Shown: piece after piece, positions 1 through 13,179 of the stretch
How the letters are laid out: each line of letters opens with the position of its first letter
Position numbering within the stretch: the first letter of the stretch is position 1
NCBI RefSeq assembly: GCF_901709675.1
Contig: NC_051088.1
Span: 17,929,193-17,993,192, forward strand
DNA from: Syngnathus acus
Taxonomy: Eukaryota; Chordata; Actinopteri; Syngnathiformes; Syngnathidae
DNA length: 64,000 bases
Reading direction: 5' to 3'
Notes under the pieces: generated by a model
Databases searched by the model: none
Seen by the model: only the letters and a program-made list of their open reading frames with translations
What the model was told of the DNA's origin: nothing
Translations under genes and position numbers: made by a program

Positions 1-295
1 ATTTTACAGTCATAGCGACAATGTGTTTTATAGGAACACCGGCGTGACCTCAGTAGGAGCCGAGCTAAGCTTTTAAGTAGCTGCTTATGCCCCTCCCTCG
101 AGTGCGATGGGGAGAAAAATGGGAGTAATAACCCAGCCTAGAAAGTCAAACAGCCGCGTTTCTCCAGCAAAAGCCCCAATATCCATGTGTTAATAAGGGA
201 CGGCACCTCGTTAAATTTTGCGATTCGGTGCTTAGCTAGAAGTTGAAACGCAACTGCCAAAAATTGTTCCTACACATAAGGCACAGCCCATGTTG

Positions 296-432
296 TCAGT
301 AGTTTCCATTGCAATTATTTTGTTAAATAAGCAAAGCAAAGAACCCCGGCCAGGCCCGGCGGTCTCGAGGGACCAGCCGCCGAAACCGGGGTTTGAACCG
401 TGTATGCTTTTCTCCCAGTGGTGCACTGCCGA
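296..432 (-). repeat. possible tRNA-derived SINE head
   Basis: On the minus strand there is an A-box-like stretch (ggcagtgcaccactggg) followed about 30 bases later by a perfect B-box (GGTTCAAACCC) of an RNA polymerase III promoter. The rest is a GC-rich body in AT-rich surroundings. No tail or target duplication is visible, so this could be only a fragment or a chance match. Confidence 0.35.
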
Positions 433-2054
433 CCTGGTGACCTCATATCAGCGGCAATGACAATGCGTCTGACACAGAGGAGATCTTTTATTTATTTGAT
501 TAATATTGCATCAGTTGCACACACTGCAACATGTTAGTGTGTGCGTGTCGACACAACGGAATTTTCTTGCACCAGTGACCATGAGCACAACAACGCTGCT
601 TATTTCCCCGGAAGGCTCCCAGGCTTTTTCTTCCTTGTGGTTTAATTACAACCTTTGCGGATCCGAATCCAATTTTTCCTCCAACTATTTAAAACATTCT
701 TCTGGCGTGTACTTCGGAAAAGGTTTGGCAGTCTCAGCCTCGTTTTGTAAACATCTGACAATTCAGTACAAAAATAATGACTTTTCTTGAAATCCTACAC
801 GCATTTCTTCCCCCTTCCAAGCATTGATGTGAAATCTACCGCCCAAAAAGATGAGCCGTCTTCTTCCCTCCACTCAGCCTCGGAGCGCTTCTTGCTTCTC
901 CGTCCAAGCGCATATCTCAAGGTACACGCATTCACTTGGATCTCAGGTCCGATGCATCGGCCGCTCCAGGTGGAGTGAGATGCATTCTTGACATGGATTG
1001 ATCATGCCTTGTTCACTTCAGTTCAATCTTATTGAACTCCAACCCACCAACCGGTAACACTCAAGTCCAGGCAATTTGACAGAGCGGGCGGGATTGACCT
1101 GCCCTTAAGTAAGTATTGATTGTTTGCATCCTCGTTTGTATAGATGTATGCTTAAAGAGCGCTTAAAGAGAAAAGGTGCCCTATTCTTTGTCTCGGAGAA
1201 AGAGTGCAAGGACAAGACGATAAGGGGCTCAATAAAAAGGGTGTAATTCTCACTTTATGGAATGCTACAGTGAGCCCGTTGGCCGTGTTACAAAACAGCG
1301 GCGGCAGTTTATTTTTGTAGCTCTGCCTGCACTACATTCTGTTCCGTCTGCTTTTTGCCACAGCCTGTGAATGAGTTTCACCTTGTCAGCTGTGGTCTGG
1401 ACCATAAGTCACCATCTGATTAAACGACAACAACAAAACAGGCAGGGCTCTTCCAAGGACCGTGGATGAACTCACTGGTTCCACAACAATAGACAGCGCA
1501 ACTCGTCGGAAGATGATGCAGCCGTTTTCTGCTTAATGTTTAATTGGGTTTATTTTATAGTTTCATAATTTCATCGTTTAATTGTGCGGCAAAGCTTTAA
1601 AAGTAGGGTGGCCCCTGTAGTGCTGGTGCTAAACCCAAAAGCATGGGCTGCCTTTGCCTAGTTTTTGGAGGCTGACAGGGGACCTGTGTAGCATCTGTTC
1701 CCACTGTCAACTTTCCAGCGAATTAAGGGCACATTGCAACAGCCTTTCACTAAATCGCTTCAATTCCCTGCCGTTTGTTTGCATGAAAAGCCCGATTCTC
1801 CCGAGGGAAATCTTAAATAATCGTTTAAAAAGCACTTATATGCTGAATATGTCTTGAGCCAATAAGTGGAATTCAATGAAAATAAATTCCATTAGTGATA
1901 CGCCAAGATTAAATATTTCACCACTTTGCTCTGAAAGGTTATGCTCATAATGCAAGTCCTTATGTGCAGTTCTGATTTTTTCGTATGGATGATCTTTTCA
2001 TGTTGTTCACGTTGGAAAAAAAAAATATGACTAATAATGGCTAAATGGGGCTGA

Positions 2055-2185
2055 GGCCTTCCCGTGTAGGGTTTGCATGTTTTCCCCGTGCCAGTGTGGG
2101 TTTCCTCCAGGTGCTCCGGTTTCTTCCCACATTCCAAAAACATGCATGGTAGGTGAACTGAGCACTCTGAGTGTACTGATTTTGT
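2055..2185 (+). repeat. fragment of GGAT-tailed SINE family
   Basis: This matches the middle of the well-preserved SINE at 41240-41610, in the opposite orientation. Shared landmarks are the phrases 'gtttgcatgtt', 'ctccggttt', 'cccacat' and 'caaaaacatgc'. Both the promoter head and the GGAT tail are missing, so it is an old truncated copy inside the presumed grm7 intron. Confidence 0.7.
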
Positions 2186-2483
2186 GCTTGACTTGAGACC
2201 CCCACCGTATATTTATCAGTTCCAAGGCATCTTCTTTTTGCCACTGGCTGTTTCCTGCTCTTTTGACCACTGTTGCTTTTTGCACCTGTCTGTTTTGTTG
2301 ACCAAAAATCCCAACTGACCTGCAGTATGAACCTGCATTATGAAAGCCTAAGTCGGGCCTGGGAGGGGAAAAACTATTTCTACTATGTCAACCACAAATA
2401 TTGATTTAAAAAAAATAGTCTGCCTATGTTGATGCTATAATTCATCATTTTATAACCATATTTAGAAATTTAGAATCATGTTT

Positions 2484-2519
2484 GTATATATTGTATATAT
2501 ATATATGTATATATATATA

Positions 2520-2563
<44 letters not shown>

Positions 2564-2621
2564 TATATATATATACATATATTTTTTTTTGCGACAGATT
2601 TTTTTTCTTGCCATTAGTGTT

Positions 2622-2686
<65 letters not shown>
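2484..2686. repeat. AT microsatellite, two blocks
   Basis: Two long runs of alternating TA occupy about 2484-2580 and 2624-2686, separated by a T-rich spacer (2581-2623). They produce artefactual open frames of alternating Tyr/Ile. The sequence just after (2690-2860) has the 'attaaaatgattaat' style of an old hAT-like relic, but too little is left to classify. Confidence 0.95.
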
Positions 2687-2688
<2 letters not shown>

Positions 2689-4171
2689 TGGTGTCAGTTA
2701 ATAGAGTTATTAAAATGATTAATCCAACCCCCTTTTAATGCCAATAATTTTATTTATCACGCAATTAAGGCTAATTTCTGCCTCATAAAATGTGTACTCT
2801 TTTCACGTACTGTTACCGTAGAAAAACTACAATACCTCACCATCAATCATCTTTGGCAAAGTTAAGTGTTTTTTGTCGAGGTGTGTGACACAGTGTCCCC
2901 CCCCATCATCAAAAAAAGTTGACTGGAGGATGATAGTGGGGTGGGGTATAACCAACAGGATAATTGATTATTAAAAGATATGTTAGTGACAGTGACCTGA
3001 GTCAGAACTACTGACTTTTACAAAAATATTTTACTAAATATTTTTGGCTGAACATGTTCTTCCTGAAATAAAGTGAGCACTTTACACATTGCATTCAAAA
3101 CTGTATTTAATTTAATTATGTGCTACTTGTACACCTTCCCATCCTTTAAATACATGTATTTTTTATTTGTTGAGGTAAACAACATAAATCCCTCCTCGCA
3201 AAGAAGTGTCGATAATGTGATGGGTTTATCATTGGCAGAAGGTCACAGTCTCAAGCACCAATCCCCTCAAGTGCCATCCCCACCATCACCCTTTCTCTGC
3301 ACCTTGGCTTTCTGAATAAGACACTGAAGAAACATCTCCTGAGGACGTGGTAATTAGCTACGCGAGGACAGGTCATTCATTACACAGCATGGAAATGTAT
3401 CTCCAAATGTCACACCAGACCACTGATGCTGATGTGCAGTCACTTATAAAAATACTACATTTTAGGAATAAAACGGTATATACATAAACTGCATATACTT
3501 GTGCATATAAGACACTGAATTTTATTGTTGATCATGATTTGTTTTAGGTGTAAAATCCTTAAGAACCACTGCCAAAGACTATCCAGGTGTGTCTAATGTT
3601 GTGACTAGACAGTGTGTGAAATCACATTCAAGCACTGCATGTCTTAAAAAACACTTGCATGATATGACAAAACAAAATATAGACACAGCATGATATCTGA
3701 CAGGTAAATGTTTTGCACGATAATATGAGAAGAATATAATTCCTTTCAAGGTTGAACGCAAAGTGATATATATGCTGAGCCTGACTTAAAGGCCCGTGTT
3801 GACAACTGACTGTTGTTTAGAGTGAAGCGTCAAATTAGTTGGGAGAGTGCACTTTATTCCCATGCTTGTCTATATTTCGCTACGTGTATGCTGCTGAGAA
3901 TAGATGCTAATTAGCAATTTAGAGAGAAACTACACGAGTCAAACCCACTGGTGTGGATAAAAAAAAAAAAAAAAATATGGAGGTGCTGTTTTGTTTCTCC
4001 ATTCTTTAATCTAAAGTGAAAGAGCTCTTTGTCTGCAAGCATTTGAATGCATCGTGTTGTGGAGAATTAAATTAAAGACCCTATAAAGGGAATTCGGAGA
4101 GTTGTTTCAGAGTACATTACACATGTTGCTCAAAAATGACATACTGGGGGTCACCAATGTTGTGCCCACAA

Positions 4172-4330
4172 TAATATTAAGTCAAGTCCAATTTATCAAA
4201 ATAGGCCTTAATCACAAAAGAGTCTCAAAGGGCTTCGCAATTAAGACCACAGTTGACAAATATTAACGACATCCTCTGGTCTTAACCCCAGAAGAGATGA
4301 AAGGTATTTTGAGCAAATTTGTGAGTACAG
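4172..4330 (+). repeat. teleost dispersed repeat fragment
   Basis: The stretch running from 'gtcaagtccaatttat' through 'cacaaaagagtctcaaagggctt' to 'ggtcttaacccca' has the wording of a very common teleost interspersed repeat. I recognise the pattern but not its exact family name, and see no termini or target duplication. Confidence 0.5.
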
Positions 4331-7300
4331 AAAAAGGTATCCAATCAGTACCACATTAATCAGTAGCCAAGAGATAGCTCTCACTTTGAAAAAGGTTAGC
4401 AACCCCTCCTATATACTGTATAAATAAGTGATTGAAAAAATAGATTGTCTGCTGGTATGGCCACTTTAGAACCCCTTGTTGTTGCATGAGAGTGCACACA
4501 CGTTAGACAGAGAAAGATGAAAGTGCCATGAGGGTTGGAATTTTATCCATCCATCCCAAAGTAATGATAATCTCTGCCACTAACGGAATCCTGGAGAAAT
4601 TATTCAAATACATTTTCGATACATACAGTATAAGCTATTTGAACGTTATTTTGCACCTTTTACTTCTGTGATCTTGTTTCTTACTAGCAAAAAAAAATCA
4701 TATATTCATCTAAGAAGCATTTTACAATCGGAAGAGAGCCATTTAGCCCCACTCCTGTGTCATGCACTACACGACAACATGACCTTCCATGTCGTGGTGT
4801 GTGATCACATTACGATATGATTCGTGGCTATATAAAAACATCCATCCCCTATACCCTATACATTTAATCTTGTTATTTTGATGTGTGTGTTTGGAATCGG
4901 TGTAACGGTGGGGCTGAGCGTCTGAGCCCCATTGCCTTGGGCTACCAAGCCATTGCCGCCACCGTGTTTGGGTTCTGGACGCCAACTCTGCTGCCAGCAC
5001 TCACTTTCAAGGAAACAAGAAGTGAGATTTTACTTATTTGCACTCATGTAGCTCAAGCTGGCATCCATCAGGTTGGGTTGCTAGATTGAGCATCTCAGCG
5101 TTTCACTCGTTCGTATTGATTTACACTCAATTCAATTGTTTTTTTTTTTGCCAATTAGCATAAGATATGTTTTGCCGTGTCGTGATTGCGGGACTTTTCA
5201 ACAGATGACAGAAATAAGTAGCCCACCCATGAATGATTTAAATCCCCACCGCTGACCGCAACGTCAGTGCTCTTGGTGATTGGCAATCATGTGGCGAGAG
5301 TGAAACGGTCAAAAGTGTAGCTGCATTTCTCAAAGGCTGATGCGTTGTTGCACGTTGCCACAAGTGTGATCAATAATTCAAATGTATGTAATGGGGGTAC
5401 AGGCAAGCTTAGCAAATATTTAGAAAATGTGCATCTCACCTTACAGAAGCGTAAGAACAACGGCATTATTGCTCTACACCACTTTGCTTTTACAATAAGT
5501 AATTATTTAATCTATAACACTATCAAAATGATTAATTCAAACTACATATTTTTCTGAAAACAACATTTTTTATATTATTCATTTCACATTATCGTGATTG
5601 CATTTGCCATACAAGTTCATTTTTAGAAATAAAAAAATGAATCAATTTTTTGTTTTGGTGTTTTTCAAAGTACAGACAAACCAATAAAGTACCAGATCAA
5701 TAAGCAGTATTAGTAGTCGTAGTGTCATTAAAATCTTAGCGATACTTTGTAGCAGAGCAGAAAAGCCCCACAATGTCCCAGCCGCTCTAGGCTTCAAGCA
5801 GATTTCTTAAGCTATTTTTTTTATCTTGTGGCTCAAAAAATGTATGTGTAGGCATAAAGAAAATGGTGGCGGCATTTAGCATTCCAACCACGGTTGTCAC
5901 ACTAGAATTGACAATCACTTTTGACCTGTTACTTATTGAACAGCTAGATGCATAGGGTAAAATCAATTCTGATTACAAAAACAGAAATTTTTCAGAACCC
6001 TTTCCAAAGGCAGAGCACAGGTAGACACGAACGGCTTTCATGTACTTTTTGGTATTCTCTTTGGTGTCTGTCTTTACCACTGTCCTCTGACTAGATCAGG
6101 CTATGCGGTTTCAGTCCCCTTCATCAATCACAGTGATGATTCTGAGAGAAAGGAGAGATAAAAAGCCAACTGCAGCCTGTCAGGGCCATGTGAGCAGAGG
6201 ACGCCAATGCCTCATTTAGACAGCAGGTCTGAAGTGGCTCTTTCCCAAGACAGGAGGACAAGAAAGAGTTCACCTGCATTAAATAAAAAAAAAAAAGTTT
6301 TGCTACTGTCGTCACAGAAAGAGATGCGAGAGGACAGCAAGCATCACTCTGATCTCGTCGAGATGGATACAAGTGAGATTAAGACTGACAAAAGGACAAA
6401 GTTACACACTCTTCTCAACCGGAGTGCATTCAGAGGACATTCCTCTCCGAAAATGGCTGCAATTTTAGGATATGTTTGATTTTTTTTTTCATCAGGTCTG
6501 CTACTTTTTCAAAACAATTTAATAGTTTGATTGATTTTTTTTTCTTCTCTCTCCTAGTGGTTTTGTTGTCTTCATTCCTAACGCAGCGTGGAAGAGGGTG
6601 AAATAAAAACATCTTTGCAGCAAATCGGCTTCACCATAGCAACACTATTGATCAACCCTCCTGGGTCTTCAGAAAAATCCATCGCTCAAGTCAATTCTGC
6701 CACTATTACGAGTTCAACAGATACTCATAGACACCAATAATATTTAGGGTCAGGCCATCAAATCTACAATCACTATTTTGCTTCCTTGATGGTGCACTTA
6801 TTACAAGGGGGAGTCACTGAATGACCTTATCATAGTAACTGAAACAAAAGCTGGAAGTGGGCTAGAAGAAGACAGCTTAGGGAGTTGTCATCGCTTGCAT
6901 GCTCCATTAGTAAAGCGAGAGATTTACACTGAAAGTTCATTCAGAGTTTATTAACGTTGGGCCAATACAGTAAAGCCTAAAATGATTCATACCCTGGACA
7001 CAGAATCAAAGTGATCCCAAGCCGGCTTTCGATTTCTGTTTGTTGAATGCCCTCTTTCTGGGCGGGGGAAAAATGGAAATGGTATATGAAAAAGTTATGT
7101 TAGAAAATTATTCACAGTGTATGATTTTTTTGCACTTTTTTTTTTTTTTAAACGTATTCATAAATCGTCTGTATTGGCCAGTTTTGGGGGAAACACATTT
7201 TGCATGATTCCAAAGCAGTTGTTGCCAATATAATATGTGCACAAGAGTAATACAGTAAGTAAATTGAAAAATGAAACAAATGAATTGTTTTATTCCATCC

Positions 7301-9389
7301 ACATTTCTGTGTCATTTCAATAGTAAAGACGTCCATTCAACAAGAACAAATTCACTTGAACTGGTCAAGGTTAGGAATTCTTTTATGTTTAACTACTCAT
7401 TGAAATAGACACAAACACTGACTTTCACGTTTTGCTTCGTTTTCAATATTAAAAAAAAAAAAAAAAAGAAGCAAATTTGCACTTAAAGGCTTTGCCTGAC
7501 GATCATTTCATTTGTGACTGTTTTGCACTTGAGAACACGCCAAGAAACATAACATGACATGACACGAGCATGAACAACCCCTACGAGAGCAGGGCAAAAG
7601 TAAAGGGGAATAAATTAAACACATGTATGGCTCTCCCCTTTCAAGTCTCATGTTAATGTTTCATCGAGGCATCAAAGTGTAACTTGAGGGTTTTACTGAC
7701 TTCAGACTGTTTAAAAAAAAAAAATAATTCTTAGTGAGTAGCTGATAAGCAATCCAGGTTGACAGCTGTGGTTTGAATCCTTTGCCTAATTGTCCAGTCA
7801 ATGGAGCCACAAAAACCAAGAGGATGAATGATGCCGTGGACTTGCCAATGGGACTAAAAGCACGTTAAATATTATGATGGTCACTTTCCACTAAACAGCT
7901 ATTTGCAGCCGAGCCCATCATCATGTTTCTAATTCAACAGAAAGAGCTAGAGCATGCAACGGCAAATCACAAGTAGTAACACGACAGGCTCTATTTTCAT
8001 GACTGGCGCAAATCCTGCACGGCGCACAGCATGCTGTAAATCTGCGGTGGAGGCAGATTAGACAAGATGTTGGTAATTTCATTCTCGACAGGTCATTTGA
8101 AAAAGGGCAGTTTGCATCCTGGTGGGTGTGAACACAGCGTGGATTATGAAAATCAAATTGGCTCGACTACCGTGGTGCATTGTCAGCTCGCATGGAAAAA
8201 TCTCTATGCAGAAAAGGACGTGACCGCTTGACATTCAATAAGATGGTGACAACCTCATGTCTGTCTTTGCCCGATTCTAATCCACCTGAGTTGCGCTAAG
8301 GCCAGCTGCACCACTTAATTGTGGTCTAAGCAGACGTAACTTTACACTGACTTCCTGACATCAAATTATCAATTAACTTAAAGGACACGTCCTCGCTGTG
8401 CTAGATATCCCAGCATGGCAGAATGGTTTGCCAAATTGACAAACAGGTGCAGAGATCCCTGAGTCTGCACAAAGATTGGACATGCGATGTCTACCAGCCA
8501 TCTTACTCTGGTGTTCCTTGCAGTCAAACGAGTGCACGCAAGTTTACACACTTGCAACAGCATCCGTGTGATATTTCAAGCCATTAGCTATTTTGTTATA
8601 TGGAGATGTGTTTTAAATAATTAATCCGCTGTACTGGAGCCCTGCTGCGGTTCTCATTCCACTGCAGCAACGCACTCTCAGCCAACAGGCATAAGAGATA
8701 TGCTCACAAAAACAAACGCTAACGCTCTTTGAAATCACTGGTGCAAACTCATTTCATTTGCTTGCAATGATAGCGTCCAGATAGGGTGCCAGCATTTTGA
8801 CTGAAAATTCACATGGGTGCGCCTCCATTTCCAAATTGATGAAAGCAAGGTGGATTCCCCATAAATCAAAGAAACAGGGGTAAAAATATGTCATTAAAGA
8901 AAGAAACAAATCTGGAGGCCTTTGTAATCAAGTATAATTGCACAAAGTGGCGCTGCATCTGATTTAGCAACCCGTAAATCTTGTTCAGATATGAACTTTA
9001 CAAATGGTCCGACTGACAGTGAAGAAATGAAGAGAGGAGGCCGGTAGTTGCTTCAAGCGATTCCGGCAGCGATTCCGTTGTCATTTCCTAACAAAGGCAA
9101 CATGCTGGGCACAATTAATCATCACTCTGCTTTAATTGAAGGGGGGAATAGATTTAACGTGACCAATCCCAAATATTCCCCAGTATCCAATGTCTAAAAT
9201 ATTTCCTCAAACTATCCACAAGTCACACTGCAGACAAATAATAAGGGCCTATTTTAGTGCGCTCATAAAAAAAACAACATAAAACCAACCAATTCTCCCT
9301 TCTGCAAAGCAGTGACTCTACATTTTACCTTTTTACCACATTTCCAAATTAAAGCAGGAAGAAAGTAACTTCTGCCATTCATCTTAGAT

Positions 9390-9752
9390 GCTGCGTGTCC
9401 CGAGCCCGTAATATTATCAGTGACCCATCACACCCCCACCATGGACTGTTCTCCCTGCTGCCCTCTGGGAAGAGGTTTCGCAGCATCCGCTGCAGGTCCA
9501 CCAGGTTCTGCAATAGTTTTTTCCCTGCTGTCGTCAGACTTTTCTCCTGCACTGTTTACATACTTTATCACTGCTGCACTTTGTACTTTATAATTATCTT
9601 ATTTCATATTTTTATATAGAATGTCACTTTTTTAACCAGCCGAAATACCACTACATTGTTGAAAGCCGTATGCAACGAAATTTCGTTTTGTACACACCTA
9701 GTGTTGACAAAATGACAATAAAGTTCTGTCTAAGTCTAAGTCTAAGTCTAGA
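9390..9752 (+). mobile_element. LINE 3' end with hexamer tail
   Basis: The translation from 9395 contains the peptide pattern RARNIISDPSHP...LLPSGKRFRSIRCRSTRF, typical of the extreme C-terminus of fish non-LTR retrotransposon polyproteins. A 3' UTR follows with an 'aatgacaataaagtt' end, and then a tandem hexamer tail (gtctaa repeated, 9727-9750), the usual tail of such LINEs. Only the last part of the element is present, as expected from 5' truncation during target-primed reverse transcription. It lies on the strand opposite to grm7 in the presumed intron. Confidence 0.85.
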
Positions 9753-10082
9753 AATACCGTTACTGGATGTCAGTGCCATTAGCTACGTTATGCTAATGTT
9801 GTTCTTTCTCTCATTTATCTGACTGGTAAACATCACGTTTCCTTGATTTGACCCTCGGCACATTTCCTGTTGATGAAGCGAGCACAGTGGTGTCCTGAGA
9901 TACGAGTTGAATGACTTGGGGATTTTCAGAGATACGAGCTGCCCTTCACCTTTGACTTAACAGCAAATGGGTGGCAGTGAACACAACTCAACCCGTTTTA
10001 CAAGAAGCAAGAAGTTTGGCAAACAACAAATGTACAGCTTTGAGCTGTTGAAGGGCAATCCCAGATGGTTTACAGGTAAAGA

Positions 10083-10240
10083 GGGCTGCAGCTAACTATC
10101 ATTTTAGTAATCAATTAATCTGTCAATTCTTTTCAATTATGACATTATAAATGATAAATTTCCATCCCTTTAATCAAATGCAGGACATTATGTCAGAATA
10201 AAGTGCACAAGCGTTAACCGATTATGATTCAGTCAATGGT
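10083..10240 (+). repeat. old dispersed repeat relic
   Basis: The phrase 'gggctgcagctaactatcattttagtaatcaatt' begins a teleost dispersed element style made of ATTAAT-rich phrases. It is probably a decayed hAT-like non-autonomous element. A similar relic lies at 53060-53330 in the opposite orientation and another at 14870-14995. Termini cannot be placed. Confidence 0.45.
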
Positions 10241-10457
10241 TTGGTTTGTAAGATTCCTCAGAAAATAAGCAAACATGACGATTTTTTTGTTTCCTATGTA
10301 AATGTTTGCAAATGTCTAACTCTGCTTTCATAGAGGACGGCAGGAATCTGAAGATATTTACTGTTACCTTCTGAATATAAACAACCACACATCTTTGTTG
10401 TCTGCTATCTTGATGCCAACACATGCAATCGACGAGCAAACAAATATGTGGTGTTTT

Positions 10458-11090
10458 AAAGCGGAAGTCAACTCCAACATTTTCTTTCTAATATGTTGCA
10501 TGTACCCGCACTGCTCTAAATATGGCATTCTGATTAATATTGCATTCATGGAAGGTGAGTAAAGCAACAAAATGTACCCATTTGTATCTATCTCAGGGAC
10601 AGACATTTTGTTACTTGATGTCGACTGAAAATGACATCACAGGTGTCAGGTGACAACCAATGACAGCTCAGCTTGAGAAAACTGGTGAGGCAATACACCA
10701 GAGGGATGGATCTATGAGCTGAATTTGAGTGTCTGGAGTGTGAATTAAAGTCCAACTTAAACTTGCACCAAATTGAGCTTCTGACTTTTCACCTCCTCTG
10801 CTAAGTACAACCAAAGTAGGGGCCTGGGGCACTGTCCATGGCACTGAAAGCTAGCACACACGAGTGCTGAAAAACAAAGCATCATCACGCCTTCCATCCA
10901 TGATTGGTTGTCATTTTCTGTCGACAGCAAGTGTCAAAATGGCCGTCATTTGAGAGAGACAAAAACAAGTTGATTTTGCCTGTTTAATTCATATTCCACA
11001 AATGAACCAATACAATGACTGTGTTTGGACTAGTTGTGATGCACAGAATCTATTATTGCAAAGAATTGTTTAACATTTGAAAACAAACAA
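10458..11090. mobile_element. degenerate copy of foldback MITE
   Basis: The left part (10458-10690), read on the minus strand, matches the right half of the foldback element at 47177-47568. Shared phrases include 'gtgatgtcattttcagtcgaca', a 'caaaatg' segment, 'gagatagatacaaat' and the terminal 'ggagttgactt'. The right part (10915-11090) matches the same half on the plus strand ('tgtcgacagcaagtgtcaaaatgg'). The whole therefore reads as two inverted arms around a 225-bp centre. The right terminus is decayed. No coding capacity is visible. Confidence 0.6.
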
Positions 11091-11581
11091 TGCATCAAGA
11101 CATGCAGAGTAAGTAACAATAATGATCGGTAAATATTCTTTATGCTCTGAAAAGCAGTGAAAACCTCAAATTGTGCCGTCATAACTGTACTACTTGTGCA
11201 CAATAGGAGTAGCAATGACTCAATTATGCTGCACAAATTGTTCCATTCTTTAGATACCATTTAATTGTGAAAATACTGTCAAAATTAAAGCACTAACCTT
11301 TGGGGATAATTTAAATTTATAGCGTATTTTAACTCAATTAACAGTTTGATTTATACTTCCTGTGGCGGTGCAGCAAAACTTGGGAATGACTGGCACGTCA
11401 TTTTACTTTCAGTTTTGCTTGCTTGACGCCCGTTGGAAAAATCAAAAAGAAGTCAAACACCACATTAATTGTACAACTTTGGTTTGTCATCTCAGAGAAA
11501 ATTACCATGCCGCCTAACAAATAAACGCTGCTGGAGGTGAATTAAACCTGTGAGCAAGAAGTTTTGAGAACTGTTTCTATG

Positions 11582-11670
11582 AGAAGAAAGAAAGAAAGAA
11601 AGGAGCCCAAAATTGTAAAACTGAATCAGCTTTGATTCTTTATTATTATTACTATTATTATTATTATTTT
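11582..11670. repeat. GAAA and TTA microsatellites
   Basis: A short GAAA run (about 11582-11603) is followed by an imperfect TTA run (about 11637-11669). Both are simple sequence without wider significance. Confidence 0.9.
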
Positions 11671-12642
11671 CAATAGTTGTGTGTTGCTAGAGAAAAACTG
11701 TATTCAATGATAAATAAAAGCTATTAGAACAGTCCTGAATGAAAATATACTTTTGACTCAATGATTTTACATTGATTCCAAGATTTTAGTGAAATAAATA
11801 TCTGTTACAAGCTTTGCTTGCATAAAAAAAGTAGAAGTAGAAAAATGTGGAATATTGGGGAAAATTGTGTGATTAATTTGACAGTGGACAGTGGTACTTT
11901 GTTTTACATATAGAGTAAAATATAACACTGCAAATGTTTTGATTGTTAGTTCTTTCATTCACAGAGCAAATTTACTAAATGTAACGCCTGCATTTGTTGT
12001 AGAATCTCGTGTGTGAGAGCATTTGCACAACGTTTACTGGCAACTTGTGTCCCAGTGATTAATAATGATGACCAGTGAGGCAAAAATAATAATAGTAAAA
12101 ACAACGTTTTATGTATGTCATAAAGAATACAGAAGCATATGTCTATGCAAATGGACTTTTATAGTTGTTTTGGACTACGTTGCTCTTATGACGAGACATC
12201 TTGATAATTAGTCGTCAAGTCATATTTTTTTATGTTAATATAGACAGTTCTTGTGTATATTCTTTAACATGTGAATTTATCTGTTCTCACAGTCTATTAT
12301 ACTGGATATTATTGTCGTATCGCTGTGCCCAAATAGGTTTTAGGACTTTATGATGATAAATGTATTTTCTATTTATGAAACGTATACTGCATAATAATAT
12401 GGAATGAAATCTGTATAAGATTCGCTTAAAAACATTTCTTCTCAAATTGTCTGTTTCCAAAAACATTTTCCAAATGTGTTGCAAGGCTGACGAAAAATTT
12501 CACATCAGAGAAATTCGCAAGCATATCGAAGTGGGTTTCCACATCCAAATAATCCATCACTGTGCGTGTTGCTGCTTTTGATCATCTTTATGTATGAATG
12601 TGATAAATATCTGCCATGTAAACTGCTCTTTTCTTTCCTGCT

Positions 12643-12865
12643 TTCTTCTCTCTCTCTCGCTCGCTCTCTATTTTTTTTCTTCCTAAATATATATATATAT
12701 ATATATATAGGAAGGAAAAAAAAATCCTGTTTGCTTAGACATCAGCTTAAACAACAGCTGAAATCAACTCATCAGTGTTCGACCATAATGAGAAGAAACA
12801 GAACGGAAAATGGATTGATGGATGGATGGACGGCTGGACGGACGGGCGGGCGGGCGGCCGAACGG
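12643..12865. repeat. cluster of simple repeats
   Basis: A CT run passes into TA repeats (12687-12710). About 100 bases later comes a GC-rich tetranucleotide block (12811-12862) that drifts from GGAT through GGAC to GGGC units. The gradual change of unit along the array is typical of an old, interrupted microsatellite. Confidence 0.85.
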
Positions 12866-13179
12866 CTGGAGTTTTGATTTATTATTATCAAGCTGCTACC
12901 TTCTCTTGCAATCTCCGAAAGGAAAAGTGCACCTAATGTTTGGCGTTTCTCATTCTCTCACTTGCCCTTTACAACATAGCACGCGGTGACTGAAAAGTAA
13001 CTCCCCAATTATAAATGACTTATTTATTCATGTGTTGTAGCTTGGTGTTCTTGATGTTTGTAAAGTAGATTTTTTTGCAAGAAATAAGAAAGTTATTCTG
13101 TCAGCATGAGGTTATACCTAAATTGCGAATTCTCGAACAGTTTCTTAGCCACCCGGGATTTGTGGTTTGTAAAGTGATG

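Noticed and set aside
2478-2738. Tyr-Ile repeat open frames
   Set aside because: Produced by the TA microsatellite.
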